Source: Mesotaenium endlicherianum (Eukaryota; Streptophyta; Zygnematophyceae; Zygnematales; Mesotaeniaceae). Taken from it: 64,000 nucleotides of DNA. The stretch spans positions 1 to 64,000 of the forward strand of contig WELA01002708.1 in the NCBI GenBank assembly GCA_009602735.1, in the 5' to 3' direction. The position numbers and the translations under genes are program-made. The notes below the pieces were generated by a model that was not told the DNA's origin, searched no databases, and saw only the letters and a list, made by a program, of their open reading frames with translations. Positions within the stretch are counted from its first letter, which is position 1, and every line of letters begins with the position of its first letter. Positions 62,605-64,000 of the stretch are shown piece after piece.

Positions 62605-63972
62605 ATGCAGATCAGGACCAGGCTAACATTATTGTTCACTGCGCTGACAGCGGCCATTTTGCTGGCTTTTGCCCTGATCGTATATGTTTCTTTCTCCCGA
62701 ACAAGGGAAGATGAATATTATAAAAGGCTCAAACAACAAGCTACCATCAAAGCCAACCTGCTGTTTGATACGAAAATCGATCCGGGCGTATTGCAGTTGA
62801 TTTACAAGAACACATCCGATCCTTTATTCCAGGAAGAAGTAGCTATTTATGATACAGGTTTTCATTTATTGTACCACGATGCGGTAGATATCGATAAAGT
62901 GAAAGAGACCCGGGACATGATTGATCAGACCATTGCACAGAAAGAGCTCCGGTTCTATGTAAAAGACATGCAGGTGGTGGCATTCGTTTATACGCGTAAA
63001 GATCATACTTATGTAATCACTGCCGCGGCCAAAGATGGCAATGGACTGGCCAAACTGGCGGCCTTGCGCAATACCCTGCTGGTGGTATTCGTAGGCGCCA
63101 TTGTACTGATTTTTTTGGCAGGCCGTTTTTTGGCCCGTCAATCACTGAATCCCGTAGCCGCAATGGTAGACAAGGTGAAAACCATTACGGCCACCAACCT
63201 CGATTTCAGGGTGGCCGAGGGCAACCGGAAAGATGAGATCGCTTCCCTGGCCATCACCTTCAATGAAATGCTCAACCGCCTGGAAAATTCATTCGACGCC
63301 CAGAAACATTTTGTATCGAATATCTCCCATGAATTGAGAACGCCGCTGACTGCCATGCTTACAGAGCTGCAACTGACTGTATCGAAAGAAAGAAGCAATG
63401 AAGAATACAAAGCGGCGATCACACATATTATAGGTGATACCAAAAAGATCATTCGCCTTTCCAACAGCCTGCTCGACTTGGCAAAAGCCAGTTATGATCA
63501 AACCGAAATAGCGTTCAAAGAACTGCGGATAGACGAGGTACTGCTCGACGCCCGTAACGATGTGCTGCACAACCAGCCCGATGTGAGCATCAATATCCGT
63601 TTTGAAAAAGAGATCGAAAACGATGATTTCGTTTCAGTGCAGGGCAATGAATACCTGCTGAAAGCTGCTTTCAGCAACTTAATGGAAAATGGCTGTAAAT
63701 TCTCGGCGAATAAACAATGTACTGCTTCTATCTCGTACGATCAACAACATGTGATCCTGCATTTTACCGATACAGGTATAGGAATCCCACCCGATGAGCT
63801 GGCACATATTTTTACCCCTTTTTATAGGGGAAAGAATAAACAATTTACCGATGGCAATGGCATCGGTCTTCCATTAACGCAAAAGATCATTGGATTGCAC
63901 AATGGTACTATTACGGTGCATTCAAAAGAAGGAGAAGGCACTACATTTGTCGTTACTTTCAAGCATGTTTAA
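62605..63972 (+). CDS. HAMP-domain sensor histidine kinase
   Basis: A 455-aa inner-membrane kinase paired with the preceding regulator. TM1 (LTLLFTALTAAILLAFALIVYVSF, about 6-30), a periplasmic sensor of about 120 residues, TM2 (LLVVFVGAIVLIFLAGRFLA, about 155-175), HAMP (to about 228), a HisKA domain with phosphorylated His242 in ISHELRTPLTAML, then HATPase_c with the N box NLMENGCKFSA, G1 DTGIGIPPDELAHIF and G2 GNGIGLPLT. Complete at both ends. The signal is unknown; the sensor lacks an obvious metal or ligand motif. Confidence 0.95.
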   Translation: MQIRTRLTLLFTALTAAILLAFALIVYVSFSRTREDEYYKRLKQQATIKANLLFDTKIDPGVLQLIYKNTSDPLFQEEVAIYDTGFHLLYHDAVDIDKVKETRDMIDQTIAQKELRFYVKDMQVVAFVYTRKDHTYVITAAAKDGNGLAKLAALRNTLLVVFVGAIVLIFLAGRFLARQSLNPVAAMVDKVKTITATNLDFRVAEGNRKDEIASLAITFNEMLNRLENSFDAQKHFVSNISHELRTPLTAMLTELQLTVSKERSNEEYKAAITHIIGDTKKIIRLSNSLLDLAKASYDQTEIAFKELRIDEVLLDARNDVLHNQPDVSINIRFEKEIENDDFVSVQGNEYLLKAAFSNLMENGCKFSANKQCTASISYDQQHVILHFTDTGIGIPPDELAHIFTPFYRGKNKQFTDGNGIGLPLTQKIIGLHNGTITVHSKEGEGTTFVVTFKHV

Positions 63973-64000
63973 CCAGTCCAACAAGAGAACCATCCTAAAC

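Overview
The window looks like chromosome of a Bacteroidota bacterium, most likely family Chitinophagaceae. Evidence: promoters with the TAnnTTTG -7 box, the DUF3822-rsmD gene pair, a GIN-domain adhesin head, an ECF sigma/FecR/TonB-receptor trio, DUF5686 and DUF4256 proteins, and weak Shine-Dalgarno signals. No rRNA, tRNA, CRISPR array, insertion sequence or phage head/lysis gene was recognised.

Positions 1-33660 are mostly chromosomal housekeeping and metabolism. From left to right: a secreted 5'-nucleotidase-like phosphatase and CutC; a fused glycosyltransferase-HAD phosphatase followed by a tandem universal stress protein; a minus-strand LacI, sugar kinase, small protein and Tat-exported asparaginase/glycosylasparaginase unit, with a LacI-type palindrome in front of the kinase; a Xre/RES toxin-antitoxin pair with its own well-formed promoter; a MATE exporter; a tightly overlapping DUF3822-rsmD-bioD-fau-lpxK-rnr operon; a saccharopine dehydrogenase-like protein; a GIN-domain protein; gyrA and a TPR protein; RlpA; small enzymes; an ECF sigma/FecR/TonB-receptor trio; and two surface proteins (DUF5686 and a beta-helix lipoprotein).

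Positions 33661 to about 61889 hold the main item, a nearly complete extracellular contractile injection system (eCIS), all on the plus strand with mostly tiny gaps. The order is DUF4255 cap (Pvc16-like), an unrecognised 389-aa protein, one sheath, two tube-type proteins, DUF5908, LysM tube/baseplate adaptor (Pvc7-like), VgrG-like spike, PAAR tip, gp25, two very large baseplate wedge proteins, a 1413-aa protein with a duplicated Ig-like/PKD block, the tape-measure protein (Pvc14-like), two DUF4157 (eCIS core domain) proteins, and a Pvc15-like AAA+ ATPase. The first DUF4157 protein is a 1705-aa mosaic: disordered leader, HELTH core, CHAP-like Cys/His domain, helical repeats of exactly 140 residues, and an A+T-richer C-terminal module resembling an exchangeable toxin tip. 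No classical tail fibre, no second sheath gene and no type VI membrane complex are visible.

An OmpR-family response regulator and a sensor kinase follow the ATPase directly. A 22-bp-period direct repeat lies upstream of the first eCIS gene. A regulatory link between the two is possible but is inference only.
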